Of a DNA stretch of 64,000 bases, positions 35,302-44,855 are shown piece by piece. The translations under genes were made by a program, and so were the position numbers. Numbering within the stretch: the stretch's first letter is position 1; every line of letters starts with the position of its first letter. The DNA is from CAZLRH01 sp964562015 (GTDB lineage Bacteria > Verrucomicrobiota > Verrucomicrobiia > Opitutales > JABDGR01): positions 150,818 to 214,817 of the forward strand of contig CAZLRH010000008.1 in assembly GCA_964562015.1 (NCBI GenBank), in the 5' to 3' direction. The notes below the pieces were generated by a model that saw only the letters and a list, made by a program, of their open reading frames with translations, made no database searches and was not told the origin of the DNA.

Positions 35302-35454
35302 CATTGCCCCCAGCAAATTCGATGTGCACATGACCGCGCTCGTAAAATCGGCCGGGTTGGCGACTGGCGCGAAAACTATTCCAACGCCATGCGGCACAGT
35401 TTCGGTTCCTATCATCTCGCCCGCGATTGTCGAACGCAGGCATACCCTGCTTGA
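35302..35454 (+). pseudogene. Remnant of a tyrosine-recombinase (phage-type integrase)
   Basis: One frame between stops reads, near 35344-35424, KIG...DWRENYSNAMRHSFGSYHLA, then a stop at 35452. The segment MRHSFGSYHLA is the HxLR-type catalytic box of phage-type integrases (usually xLRHSFxSYHLA). Nothing upstream or downstream completes the enzyme, so it is a decayed fragment. It lies 110 bases after the 3-prime end of the tmRNA, a common integration site for mobile elements. The rest of 35191-35597 holds no gene or other feature that I can see, and no copy of the tmRNA 3-prime end was found in it. Confidence 0.6.
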
Positions 35455-35597
35455 AGCCCAACGGCCTCCACCTTAAGCCACGGCCAACCCTGCGCTTGCG
35501 ATGCGAGGGGAATTCGATTTTGCTAGGGCGGTTGTGCCTGTAGTGATTGGCGTTACCCCGCCAGATTTTTCAATCCCCCATTCGGAAAAATTACCCC

Positions 35598-37847
35598 ATG
35601 AATGCCTTCTCCACTCCCGTCCTTGGCCGTCTGGTGGCCATGGCCACACTCGCCCTGACGCAAACGGTTCCTCTGCTTCACGCCGCGGCTGCCGCGCCCG
35701 AAATCGTGGTCGCCAAACCCGCCGGGAATGCGCCGGTGACGGTGGTGGACGCGACCGCGAACGGTATCAATTATTACGTCCTTTCCAACGGCATCGTGAC
35801 GGCGTGGATCAACAAAGCGACCGGCGACATGGAAGGATTGGACTATAAGGGCGTTGACCTCGCGGGGCACGACCAGCCGACGGTCGGCGTGGGGTCGTGG
35901 GAGCAAACTCCGGCCAACGCGGCGCAAATCGGCGGTTTGACGGACTCCATCACCATCGACCCGGCGAAAAACGGCGGCGAACGCGCGGAGGTTTCCGTCA
36001 AGGCGGTCACGGGCGGCCAAGTGGGGCTGACCCCGAACGCGCCCGGCGCGCCCGGCGGCGGCATGCACATGGACCTGGAAATCCGCTACTCCATCGGCCG
36101 CGGCGACAGCGGCGTTTACACTTATGCCATTTTCTCCCACCCGGCGGGTTACCCGGCGGGGGGCGTGGGCGCGGAGAGCCGCTACATTTTGCTGCTCAAC
36201 CAATCCTTTGACTGGCTCTCCGCCGATGCCGATCGCAATTTGCTGGCCGCCGGCCCCTTGAATTGGGGCACCGGCGTGGTGGTCCATGCGAAGGAACAGC
36301 GCATCATGAGCCAGGGGCCGTATAAAAACTCCGTCGAACACAAATATTCTTACAACGGCGTCCAATTCAAAATCCCGGCCTACGGTTGGTCGAGCACGAA
36401 GGAGCACGTCGGCGTCTGGTTCATCAATCCGACCACGGAATATCTGAGCGGCGGCGCGACCAAGCTGGAATTGCAAACCCACTATGGCGACAACGGCAAT
36501 CCGGATCCCATCATCCTGGATTACTGGAAAGGCAGCCATTATGGGCGCAACACCACGCTCAATGTGGCCGCCAATGAAAATTGGAGCCATGTCGTCGGCC
36601 CGATTTTTGTTTACGTCAATTCCTTGGACAGCTTCAAGACGCCCTCGCAAACGGACCTGGACACCCTCGCAGCCTCCCTGGGCGACCCGACGGTGCCGGC
36701 GGCGTGGAAGGATAACGCGACCGCTTTGTTTCAGAACGCCCTCGAACAGGCCAAGCGGGAAAAGGCCAAGTGGCCGTATGAGTGGGTGAATGGCGTGGAT
36801 TATCCGCACAAGGACCAGCGCGGCAGCGTCTCGGGCCAACTCGTGCTCAAGGACGTGTATGCGCCCAAAGGCATCTCCACCAAGATGCCGCACCTGACGG
36901 TCGGCCTCGCCGCGCCAGAACCGTCGGACAATGACACCAACGCCGGCGCTAACTTTGGCTCGGAGGCGAGCTGGGTGACGGATGGCAAAAATTACCAATT
37001 CTGGGCCACCGGCACCGACGACGGCAAATTCACCATCGATAAAGCCCGCCCCGGCAACTACACCCTGCACGCCTTTGCCGACGGAGTATTGGGCGAATTC
37101 GCGCGCACCAATATCACCATTGAACCCGGGAAGAACGTCGATTTGGGCCAGCTCGAATGGAAACCCATTCGGTACGGCTCGCAAGTGTGGGAAATTGGCT
37201 ACCCTGACCGCAGTGCGCGAGAATTTTTCAAAGGTGACGGCGACAATTATTGGCTGTGGGGCTGGCCGGTGCGTTATCCGCTGCTGTTCCCGAATGACCT
37301 TACTTACACGGTGGGCAAAAGCGACCCGAAGAAGGATTGGTTCTTCGAGGAAGTGCCCCATGCGACGGTTGACCCCTCCGTATTTTTGAATCCTGCGGCC
37401 AAAGACCCCGCCAACCAACGCTTCGGGTGGGTAAAGTCATTTCCGCAAGGCTCCCCGGATCCGTGGCGTTCCTGGAGTCAGGGCCGGGCGACCACCTGGA
37501 CCATCAAATTCAATTTGGACAAAGCGCCCCAAGGCTCTGCGACGTTCCGTATCGCCTTGTCCGGTGCCGACGGCGCGGGCGGCACGACTGTGGGAGTCAA
37601 TGGCGAGAATGTCGGCCGGGTCACTCCCTTCAGCACCAACGCCCTGCGCTACAACACGGATCAAGGCGTCTGGCAGGAACGGGATGTGCCGTTTGACGCC
37701 GCACTGCTCAAGGCGGGCGAAAATGAAATTACCATCACCGTTCCGGCGGGCGACCTCGACAGCGGCCTCGTGTATGATTACCTGCGCTTGGAGTTGAACG
37801 AGTATTACAAACTCGACGGTACGCCTTTGACTCCGCCCAAGACGTAG
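35598..37847 (+). CDS. Rhamnogalacturonan endolyase, polysaccharide lyase family 4
   Basis: A 749-residue protein with a signal peptide (LGRLVAMATLALTQTVPLLHA; start ATG at 35598). The order fits PL4: an N-terminal beta-sandwich (about 25-330, starting NGINYYVLSNGIVTAWINKA), a fibronectin-like domain (about 415-530, with GSVSGQLVLKDVYAP) and a C-terminal carbohydrate-binding-like domain (about 550-745) with VWEIGYPDRSAREF and DWFFEEVP. It cleaves the rhamnose-galacturonate backbone of pectic rhamnogalacturonan I by beta-elimination, outside the cytoplasm. It stands alone, 17 kb from the hydrolase locus at 52612-61498, whose galactosidases, fucosidase and GH43 enzymes could act on the side chains of such pectin. 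Confidence 0.88.
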   Translation: MNAFSTPVLGRLVAMATLALTQTVPLLHAAAAAPEIVVAKPAGNAPVTVVDATANGINYYVLSNGIVTAWINKATGDMEGLDYKGVDLAGHDQPTVGVGSWEQTPANAAQIGGLTDSITIDPAKNGGERAEVSVKAVTGGQVGLTPNAPGAPGGGMHMDLEIRYSIGRGDSGVYTYAIFSHPAGYPAGGVGAESRYILLLNQSFDWLSADADRNLLAAGPLNWGTGVVVHAKEQRIMSQGPYKNSVEHKYSYNGVQFKIPAYGWSSTKEHVGVWFINPTTEYLSGGATKLELQTHYGDNGNPDPIILDYWKGSHYGRNTTLNVAANENWSHVVGPIFVYVNSLDSFKTPSQTDLDTLAASLGDPTVPAAWKDNATALFQNALEQAKREKAKWPYEWVNGVDYPHKDQRGSVSGQLVLKDVYAPKGISTKMPHLTVGLAAPEPSDNDTNAGANFGSEASWVTDGKNYQFWATGTDDGKFTIDKARPGNYTLHAFADGVLGEFARTNITIEPGKNVDLGQLEWKPIRYGSQVWEIGYPDRSAREFFKGDGDNYWLWGWPVRYPLLFPNDLTYTVGKSDPKKDWFFEEVPHATVDPSVFLNPAAKDPANQRFGWVKSFPQGSPDPWRSWSQGRATTWTIKFNLDKAPQGSATFRIALSGADGAGGTTVGVNGENVGRVTPFSTNALRYNTDQGVWQERDVPFDAALLKAGENEITITVPAGDLDSGLVYDYLRLELNEYYKLDGTPLTPPKT

Positions 37848-38102
37848 GCGCAAGTTTCGGTCAGGCGATGGCCGTCATCTTGGCTACGTTACACGAGGCC
37901 AAGGAAATCTAAATAATGGTGTAATTTGAGGACCGCTTCCGTAGCGCGGTGGTTAAGTCCCGGCCTGCTTTTCCAGTTTTTGCATGGCCGCCTTTTGCCA
38001 AAGTTCTTGAACCGCCCGAGAGGGCCCTGCTGCCGCATCGTTTGCAAATCCGGCGTTTGCCCGTTAAGCTCTGGTCAGCGTGCAGGCGGCGCGCGGCCCG
38101 GA

Positions 38103-38750
38103 ATGTCTTTTCTTGAATATCTTTTGCTCGCGAGCGGTTCGCTGTTCGTCATCGTCGATCCCATTGCGGCGGTGCCGGCGTTTATCGCCATGACGCCCGA
38201 AACCGCGCCGGCCGGGCGCATCCGCATGGCCAAATTGACCGCGTGCGTGATGGCGGGCACCCTCGTGGTGTTTGCCTTTGCCGGGCGGTGGATTTTCCGT
38301 TTTCTCGGCATCACCATGCCGGCCTTCCAAATCGCGGCCAGCATCGTGCTCCTGCTGGTCGCGCTGGACATGTTGCGCGCACAGCGTTCCCGGGTGCAGG
38401 AAACCCGCGAGGAAACGGCGGCGGGCGCGGCGAAACTCGACATTGCGGTCACACCCCTCGCCATTCCGATGCTCGCCGGTCCTGGCGCGATCTCCACGTC
38501 GATTGTGCTGCAAAATCAGGCGCAAGGCTGGGCCCAGCAAGTGGCACTTTGCGTCAGCATCCTGTTGGTGGCCCTGGCAACGTATGCGGTACTGCGGATC
38601 TCGGCCCGCGGCATGCAATGGCTGAGCCCCATCGCGCTCAGCATCACCACGCGCATCATGGGCCTGCTGCTGGCCGCCGTGGCCGTCCAATTCATGGACA
38701 ACGGTCTGCTGGCCTTTCGCAACGAATGGCTGGCCGGCGCGGGCGGCTGA
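38103..38750 (+). CDS. MarC family integral membrane protein
   Basis: A 215-residue protein from the ATG at 38103 with six hydrophobic segments. The family marks are LFVIVDPIAAVPAFIAMTP near residues 15-35, and LAIPMLAGPGAISTSIVL in the fifth segment region. MarC/YchE-family proteins are in the cytoplasmic membrane; their transported substrate is not known. The 255 bases before it (37848-38102) contain no gene or clear motif. It converges on the TlpA-like gene, 18 bases away. Confidence 0.88.
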   Translation: MSFLEYLLLASGSLFVIVDPIAAVPAFIAMTPETAPAGRIRMAKLTACVMAGTLVVFAFAGRWIFRFLGITMPAFQIAASIVLLLVALDMLRAQRSRVQETREETAAGAAKLDIAVTPLAIPMLAGPGAISTSIVLQNQAQGWAQQVALCVSILLVALATYAVLRISARGMQWLSPIALSITTRIMGLLLAAVAVQFMDNGLLAFRNEWLAGAGG

Positions 38751-38768
38751 AAAAGCCGGCGACGAAAT

Positions 38769-39677
38769 TTATTTCTTCGCCAGCGCCGCGGCAATCGCGG
38801 GATCCAGCGCAGGGCCGCGCGGGCTCACCGCGATGATCGCGCCCGTGCCGTCGAGCAGATACGACGCCGGAATGCCCATGATGCCGTACTTGACCGCCAG
38901 CTCGTTGTCCCACCGCTTGCCGTCGTAGAATTGCGGCCAGGGCATTTTGTTGGTCTTGATATAATCGAGCAGCGGGGCTTTGTCTTTGTCGTCGAGGCTG
39001 ATGCCGATGATGTCAAAGCCTTTGGCGTGGTATTTGTTGTAGGCGGCGATGACGTTGGGCATTTCCATCACGCACGGGCCGCACCAGGTGGCCCAAAAAT
39101 CCACCAGCACGACTTTGCCTTTTTCATTCGCGAGCGACAGCGGCTTGCCGTCGAGATCCTTCACGGCGAAGTCGGGAAATTTTGCACCCACCACAAGGGA
39201 CTTCTGAATCTTATCGGAGTCCGCTTGGCGTTGGAGTTGCGAGATGGCTTCGTCCATTTCCTTGGCCGTGGCGGTGTTGGGCAGGTCGGTCTTGATTTGC
39301 TTGAAGATGGCGAGCGCCTTGTCGGTGTTGTTGAAAAGCTGCATGTACACGATGGCCTTGAAAACGAGGATCTGGGCGGCGTCTTCACTTTGGTCGGTCT
39401 TGTACTGCGCATACAGGTCATCGATCGCCTTCAATTCGTCCGCGAACACTTTTTCATCCTGTGGGCCGGGCTGCATTTTCGCCTGAATTTTGGCCAAAAT
39501 CGCGCGGATTTTATCGGCCACCGCCGTGGAGGGCTCGGCCGACGGGAGCGCCGCCGACGGCGCTGTATTCGTCTGGCTGGCAGCCGCCGCTTGGGCCTGC
39601 GCCGACGCGGGCAACAGGGCGGAAAAGCCCACGAAACAGAGGGCGGCAGACGTAATAAACGGGAGAAGTTTCTTCAT
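38769..39677 (-). CDS. Secreted TlpA/ResA-like thiol-disulfide protein
   Basis: A 302-residue protein with a signal peptide (PFITSAALCFVGFSALLPA), an Ala/Ser/Pro-rich linker, a helical region (about 55-160) and a C-terminal AhpC/TSA-type thioredoxin domain (about 170-300). It contains VVLVDFWATWCGPCVMEMP with the WCGPC redox centre and GIMGIPASYLLDGTG with the cis-Pro. It should reduce disulfides or help cytochrome c maturation in the periplasm. The helical N-domain may bind a partner. The start at the ATG at 39677 is chosen because the signal peptide follows directly. Confidence 0.88.
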   Translation of the reverse strand: MKKLLPFITSAALCFVGFSALLPASAQAQAAAASQTNTAPSAALPSAEPSTAVADKIRAILAKIQAKMQPGPQDEKVFADELKAIDDLYAQYKTDQSEDAAQILVFKAIVYMQLFNNTDKALAIFKQIKTDLPNTATAKEMDEAISQLQRQADSDKIQKSLVVGAKFPDFAVKDLDGKPLSLANEKGKVVLVDFWATWCGPCVMEMPNVIAAYNKYHAKGFDIIGISLDDKDKAPLLDYIKTNKMPWPQFYDGKRWDNELAVKYGIMGIPASYLLDGTGAIIAVSPRGPALDPAIAAALAKK

Positions 39678-39858
39678 GGGAAATCGGGTGAGCCAGTCAT
39701 TATCTAGATTCACGCAGGGGCGGCAATCGTAATTCATCTAGCAGCGTCTTTAAGACACCGCGCGGGACGCAAAGTTCACCGCTAAGCGGGTTTTACCCAC
39801 CGCTCCCGCCGCACATCCTGCTTGTCATGCGCGAAAAGGACGTTACTAACAGCGGTCA

Positions 39859-41439
39859 ATGTCCACCACTGCCGCGCCGCTTTTCCCTTGGTTGCAAGAG
39901 CGTTCCGCCGGCATTCTATTGCACCCCACCTCGCTGCCCGGCGGTTTTGGCATCGGCAATTTCGGCGCGGAGGCCCGGCGCTTTATTGACTTTCTGGCGG
40001 ATTCGCATGTCCGCTACTGGCAAATGTGCCCGCTCGGGCCGACCGGCTATGGCGATTCGCCCTACCAGTGCTTTTCCGCCTTTGCCGGCAATCCCTACCT
40101 CATTGACCTCCAACCGTTGATTGAGGCCGGGTTGTTGCAAGAAGCGGAAACCACCGCGTTGCGTGCGTTGCCACAGACACATGTGGATTTCGGCGGGCTC
40201 TACAAAAATTTCTGGCCGCTGCTGCGCACGGTGTTCGACCGGTTTAAAAAGAATCCCGCGGCCCTCGCCAGCCTGGGCGATTTTCAGAAATTCAAGGAGC
40301 GCAACCACGCCTGGCTGTATCCGTACGCGGTGTTCTCCGCGCTCAAGCAGCATTGCGGCGGACGCTTGTGGCTCGAATGGCCCGCGGAATTTCGCAGCTA
40401 CGCCGCGGCCCTCAGCCGCCCGCTGCCGGCGGAGGTGACCGAAGGCATCGCCGCGCAGGAGTTTTACCAGTTTCTTTTCTTCGCCCAATGGCGGCAGTTG
40501 CGCGAACACGCCGCGAGCAAGGGCATCGGCATCATTGGCGACATCCCCATCTTTGTCGCGCTCGACAGCGCGGACGTCTGGTCGCACCCGGAAATTTTCC
40601 AGCTCGACCAGCAGACGGGCCGGCCCATGAAAGTCGCCGGCGTGCCGCCCGACTATTTTTCCCCGCTCGGCCAGCTCTGGGGCAACCCGCTGTACAACTG
40701 GGACGCCCTGCGCGCGCGCCGTTACGATTGGTGGATCGAGCGCTTTCGCGCCAATTTCGAGATGTACGATATCATCCGCCTCGACCACTTCCGCGGCTTC
40801 GACGCGTACTGGGCCGTGCCCGCCGGAGCGCCGGATGCCCGCAAAGGCTCGTGGGAGCCGGGCCCAGGCCTCGCGTTTTTCCAGGCCTTGCACGAAAAAA
40901 TGCCCGGGGCGCGCATCATCGCCGAGGATTTGGGCCTGATTACGGACAGTGTCATCGCGCTCCTCGAAGCCACCGGGCTGCCCGGCATGGCGGTGCTGCA
41001 ATTTGCCTTCGGCAGCGGCTCGGACAATTTTTATCTGCCGCACAACGTCAAGACCAACGCCGTCATCTACTCCGGCACGCACGACAACGACACCTCCCTC
41101 GGCTGGTACCGCAGCGCCGGCACCCTGGTGCAGGACGAGTTTCGCCGCTACCTGCGTTCCGGCGGCGACGCCCCGCACTGGGACCTCATCCACGCCGCCT
41201 ACAAATCCGTGTGCCGGCTCGCAATAGTTCCCCTGCAGGATGTTTTCGGCCTCGGCAGCGAAGCGCGTTTCAACACGCCCGGCCACGCCACCGGCAACTG
41301 GCAATGGCGGTTCAACAATGCGCAACTCGATTACGCCTGGGGCAGCCTCGCCGGTCACCTCCGCGATTTGTCGGACAATTCCGGCCGCCCGGGCCCGCAT
41401 CCCGCGCTCGCCCAGCGGCCCAAGAGCGCGGGGATGTGA
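39859..41439 (+). CDS. malQ: 4-alpha-glucanotransferase (amylomaltase, GH77)
   Basis: A 526-residue cytosolic enzyme that transfers maltosyl units between alpha-1,4-glucans. It begins AGILLHPTSLPGGFGIGNFG, and has YWQMCPLGPTGYGDSPYQ, the nucleophile segment IIRLDHFRGF (Asp), the acid/base IIAEDLG (Glu) and the transition-state Asp in SGTHDND. Length is normal. The presence of malQ together with the glycogen-synthase-like gene points to maltodextrin or glycogen metabolism. The 180 bases upstream separate it from the divergently read TlpA-like gene. Confidence 0.95.
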   Translation: MSTTAAPLFPWLQERSAGILLHPTSLPGGFGIGNFGAEARRFIDFLADSHVRYWQMCPLGPTGYGDSPYQCFSAFAGNPYLIDLQPLIEAGLLQEAETTALRALPQTHVDFGGLYKNFWPLLRTVFDRFKKNPAALASLGDFQKFKERNHAWLYPYAVFSALKQHCGGRLWLEWPAEFRSYAAALSRPLPAEVTEGIAAQEFYQFLFFAQWRQLREHAASKGIGIIGDIPIFVALDSADVWSHPEIFQLDQQTGRPMKVAGVPPDYFSPLGQLWGNPLYNWDALRARRYDWWIERFRANFEMYDIIRLDHFRGFDAYWAVPAGAPDARKGSWEPGPGLAFFQALHEKMPGARIIAEDLGLITDSVIALLEATGLPGMAVLQFAFGSGSDNFYLPHNVKTNAVIYSGTHDNDTSLGWYRSAGTLVQDEFRRYLRSGGDAPHWDLIHAAYKSVCRLAIVPLQDVFGLGSEARFNTPGHATGNWQWRFNNAQLDYAWGSLAGHLRDLSDNSGRPGPHPALAQRPKSAGM

Positions 41440-41536
41440 GGAAGGGAAGACTAGTCAGCAGAAGTAGTGACGCAGTCGCGAGAAAGGTATATTCGAGCAA
41501 GTTGAACGTGCAGGAGATTTTCTTGTCCAAGCCTAC

Positions 41537-42661
41537 ATGCGAACAGGGGCCAAGCACAGCTTTGCTGCCATGGTTTGGACGGTGATCCTCTTAACCTATT
41601 GCGGCTGCGCACAGCAAAATTCAGCTCCACCCCATCCCTCCTTGCCGTTGTCAGGTGGTCCGTCTGCGCTGCCTTATGCAGACATCAATAACCCGGGTGC
41701 TGCACCACGGGAACCACCGCCAGCAGGGGTGCGTTATCTCGCCCTGGCCGATTCCCTGGAGAAACTGCGCGAGCAAACCCAGCCTGACTTGGCCTGGGTG
41801 GATGATGATGGCGTTGCCATTTTCTGTTGGGTGAAATTGACGCCGGATGGGAAATCGGCCGTCTTCACCCTCGATCAGGCACATCAAGTCCTCCAAGACG
41901 GCCGCCTTCAATGGGGCTTTTTCGATCCAACCGTCCTGGACAAAGTGGCCTTCAATACCCCGCTCCGCCAATACTTCGTGCTCAAATTTGTCCGCGCCGA
42001 AATCAAATATCCGGACGACCATTACGACGGCAACAATAGCTCGGCTGATCTTCTGTCCACGGATGCAAACGGCGCCGCGGTCTATAAAATTACCTACTGC
42101 TCGGAAGGAGGCGCAGGATCCTCGCAAGAGCGGGTCCGAACCTATCTGATTTATTCCTCCCCCTCGGGCAAACTTGCCCTGGCGACCACGGATTTGGGCC
42201 ACACCGGCAATTACCCGCATACGTGGCAAGGTAGTTTCGATCAATTCGAATTTGACCTCCACTGGCAACCCACGGCCTCCTCCGCTTCGTTCGAGGCCAA
42301 AGTACGCACCATAACGGTGGATGCTGTCGCCGCGCAAGATCCCCGCTTGAATTGGCCGGATCTTGTGCGTTATCAGAACGGGATTTTGAGCGGACCTTTT
42401 CCCATGAAACTCAAAATGGATCCAGTCGAGTATGTCGATGCTGATGGCAATGTTACCTTGGCTGCCTTGGCCAACTCATTGGTCTTTTATAAAGGTGGTC
42501 CAGAGGTGGATGATTTACTAAACTCGGCGGATCGGGGCACGGCGAAAATAAGGGCAGCCCAAGTGGTCCTCGCGAAACTGCAGCGGCTAAATCCCGCCCT
42601 AAATCCTCTATCCGCGGTGCCCGCCGGCACGCATATCGTCTTGCCTTCAAACGTCGATTGA
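41537..42661 (+). CDS. Putative lipoprotein with C-terminal LysM-like segment
   Basis: A 374-residue protein with a hydrophobic start and a lipobox-like YCGC at residues 21-24, followed by a Pro/Ser-rich linker. Residues 60-310 show no family that I recognise. The last 65 residues (LVFYKGGPEVDDLLNSADRG, then LQRLNPALNPLSAVPAGTHI) resemble a LysM peptidoglycan-binding motif, where a position with LxxLNP precedes PAGTxIxLP. It is probably an envelope protein held at the cell wall. It is slightly lower in GC than malQ upstream. Confidence 0.6.
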   Translation: MRTGAKHSFAAMVWTVILLTYCGCAQQNSAPPHPSLPLSGGPSALPYADINNPGAAPREPPPAGVRYLALADSLEKLREQTQPDLAWVDDDGVAIFCWVKLTPDGKSAVFTLDQAHQVLQDGRLQWGFFDPTVLDKVAFNTPLRQYFVLKFVRAEIKYPDDHYDGNNSSADLLSTDANGAAVYKITYCSEGGAGSSQERVRTYLIYSSPSGKLALATTDLGHTGNYPHTWQGSFDQFEFDLHWQPTASSASFEAKVRTITVDAVAAQDPRLNWPDLVRYQNGILSGPFPMKLKMDPVEYVDADGNVTLAALANSLVFYKGGPEVDDLLNSADRGTAKIRAAQVVLAKLQRLNPALNPLSAVPAGTHIVLPSNVD

Positions 42662-42748
42662 CGCCCGTTGATGAAGGGAAATCCAGGCCGGATTCTGCAA
42701 CTCACGCTCGCCTGCATTTTTTCGTTGTTAAAACGAAATTACGATAAG

Positions 42749-43624
42749 TTAGTAGAAACCCGCAATTTGGGAAAGCAGTGCGGCCCCGGCATCTTCGAGC
42801 AGGTAGTGGCCGGCGTCGGGACATTCACGCACGGCGGCGCGCGGAAAACGCCGGCGCCATTCGGCCAGGTACGCGGGCGTGAAGCAAAAATCCTGCATCC
42901 CCCAGGCGAGCAGCATCGGTTTGTCGCGCAATTTTTCGAGCCCGGCCTCCACGGTTTGTAACGTGCCGCGGCTGGGGTGGTTCGTCTCCAACGGAATGTC
43001 CTGCACGAAGCGCAGCACCGCCACGCGGTCGGCCCACGAACGGTACGGCCAGAGAAAACCGCGCCGCACGGCGGACGGGAGCGGCTTCGTCACCGCCATG
43101 TGTGCGGCCGGCCCGGCGAAACCATTCAGGCCGCGCACGAGCAACGGGCCCACCACCGGCCAGCGGCAGACACGAATGCGCGCCGGACACGGGCCCTGAA
43201 AGGCCGCGGTATTCATCACCACCAATTTCCCCACCCGTTCGGCGATTTGCGCCGCGACGCCGAGGCCGATGGCGCCGCCCCAATCGTGCACGATAAAATG
43301 GATCACCGGCTGTTTTATTGTCGCCACCAGACGCGCGAGATTCTCGATGTGGTCCGCGAGCCGGTAGGGAAAATCCTGCGGCTTGTCCGACAAGCCGCAG
43401 CCGAGGTGATCGGGCGCCACGACGCGGAAACGCGGCGCGAGCGTCTTGATCACGTCGCGATAAAAAAATGACCAGGTGGGATTGCCGTGCACGCAAACCA
43501 CGGCAGCCGGGGCGTCGCGCGGGCCTTCATCCACGTAATGCAGGCGACCGCCCGGCGTCTCCAGCCAATGGGACGCAAACGGGTACAAGGGCCGCACGTC
43601 AGGCGGCAGTTCTGGGGCGGACAT
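42749..43624 (-). CDS. Alpha/beta hydrolase, OleB/haloalkane dehalogenase-like
   Basis: A 291-residue alpha/beta hydrolase with RLHYVDEGPRDAP, VHGNPTWSFFYRDV, APDHLGCGLSDKP, the nucleophile segment VHDWGGAIGL (Asp), and the late GHYLLEDAG (His). This set matches haloalkane dehalogenases and the olefin-pathway OleB, which decarboxylates beta-lactones. Its gene follows the OleA-like condensing enzyme on the same strand, which favours OleB. OleC (AMP-dependent lactone synthetase) and OleD (reductase) do not follow; the next gene is on the other strand. Confidence 0.82.
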   Translation of the reverse strand: MSAPELPPDVRPLYPFASHWLETPGGRLHYVDEGPRDAPAAVVCVHGNPTWSFFYRDVIKTLAPRFRVVAPDHLGCGLSDKPQDFPYRLADHIENLARLVATIKQPVIHFIVHDWGGAIGLGVAAQIAERVGKLVVMNTAAFQGPCPARIRVCRWPVVGPLLVRGLNGFAGPAAHMAVTKPLPSAVRRGFLWPYRSWADRVAVLRFVQDIPLETNHPSRGTLQTVEAGLEKLRDKPMLLAWGMQDFCFTPAYLAEWRRRFPRAAVRECPDAGHYLLEDAGAALLSQIAGFY

Positions 43625-43660
43625 GAGGGAAAGAGCAAATTCGGATTTTTAAGAAAGAGT

Positions 43661-43785
43661 TTTTGGACAGAATTAACAGCATTTCAGAAATTAAGAATTT
43701 CAAAAATGGTGATTTCTCCCGAGACCCAAAATTTTTAATCAATCATTCCGCAAATTCTATTAATTCTGTTAATTCTGTCAAAAAA
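43661..43785. repeat. Inverted repeat of the CTGTTAATTCTGTCC family, copy 1
   Basis: The arm TTTTGGACAGAATTAACAG (43661-43679) and its near-exact reverse complement at 43766-43784 flank about 86 bases. The right arm is preceded by a second partial unit (ATTCTATTAATTCTGTTAATT), giving a short tandem look. It fills the gap between the OleA-like and OleB-like genes. A second copy lies at 45683-45815 in the same operon, and a single arm near 17039-17055. Confidence 0.75.
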
Positions 43786-43805
43786 GACGGTCGACTTGAT
43801 TCAGT

Positions 43806-44855
43806 CTAAGCGCTCTTCCCCCACTCCAGCGCGGCCATCAGGCAACTTAATCCGCTGCCGATGCCGAGCAACGCCACCCGGCTGCCGGGCACCACGCGTT
43901 TTTCCTCCACGGCGCGCGCGAGCGTGATGGGCAGCGACACCGAACCGACGTTGCCCAGCCAGGGAAAAGTGGAGAAGTCCTTCGCCTCGTCGAGACCCAG
44001 ACGTTGAAAAAGCTGGCGCTGGTGCGCGCGGCCCACCTGGTGGCAAATCACGGTGTCCGCCGTGGTTTCGTTCCAACCGGTTTCGGCCTTGAATCGCGTC
44101 CAGCACCGCGCGGCCACTTCGACGCCCGCTTCCAGCAAGCCTTCGCTATCGGTCTGCATGTCGAGGCCGCCGCCGTCCTTGGCCGTGTCGCCTTCGCACA
44201 AATGCGAGGCCGTGGTGTCGGTCTCGACGACACTCGCGAGCAGTCGCGGCGAGCCCGGCGGCGCGAGGTCCGCATGGGTGACGAGCGCGGCCACCGCGCC
44301 CGCGCCGATGGTGAGATTCGCGAAGTAGGCTTTGATTTGCTGGCGGTCGAGCGTGCCGTCGTTGAGCCGCGCAATCGTGCCCTCGACGAGGGGCCGGCCA
44401 TTTTCCCCGGAAACCAGCAGGGCGCGCCGAATCTGGCCGGACTCAATCATCGCCCCCGCCACCGCGAGCGCATTCACAAAGCCGAGACACGCGTTCGACA
44501 AATCAAAAATCTGCGTGCGCGGGCCGAGGCCCAACTCGCGATGCACGTAGGCCGCCGTGGCGGGCTCGAGCCGGTCGCGGCAGACAGCGCAATGCGCCAG
44601 CAAATCAATGTCGTCCGCCATCACGCCCGTCTGCTCGAGCAGCCGCCGGCCCGCTGCGGCCGAAGCCTGCGAGGGCGCGAAACCCGGCGGCCAAAAACGC
44701 CGCTCGCGAATGCCGGTCATCAATTCAAGTCGGCCTTCCGGCAGGCGCAGGCGCTGGTAGAGCGGTGCCAGGCGCGCTTCCAGCGCGGCGGAAGTCCACG
44801 GTTCCGGCGGCAAGGCGTAGGCGAGCGCTTCGAGGGCGACGGAGGAAAATTTCAT
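43806..44855 (-). CDS. Beta-ketoacyl-ACP synthase III / OleA-like condensing enzyme
   Basis: A 349-residue thiolase-fold enzyme with catalytic Cys in SNACLGF (residue 123), His in ICHQVG (272) and Asn in GNVGS (302). FabH joins acetyl-CoA to malonyl-ACP; OleA condenses two fatty acyl-CoAs. The longer spacing between Cys and His (149 residues) than in FabH, and an OleB-like gene next to it, favour the OleA type, but fabI and fabZ upstream leave a fatty-acid role open. Its start overlaps the fabI stop by 4 bases (ATGA), so they are translationally coupled. Confidence 0.82.
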   Translation of the reverse strand: MKFSSVALEALAYALPPEPWTSAALEARLAPLYQRLRLPEGRLELMTGIRERRFWPPGFAPSQASAAAGRRLLEQTGVMADDIDLLAHCAVCRDRLEPATAAYVHRELGLGPRTQIFDLSNACLGFVNALAVAGAMIESGQIRRALLVSGENGRPLVEGTIARLNDGTLDRQQIKAYFANLTIGAGAVAALVTHADLAPPGSPRLLASVVETDTTASHLCEGDTAKDGGGLDMQTDSEGLLEAGVEVAARCWTRFKAETGWNETTADTVICHQVGRAHQRQLFQRLGLDEAKDFSTFPWLGNVGSVSLPITLARAVEEKRVVPGSRVALLGIGSGLSCLMAALEWGKSA

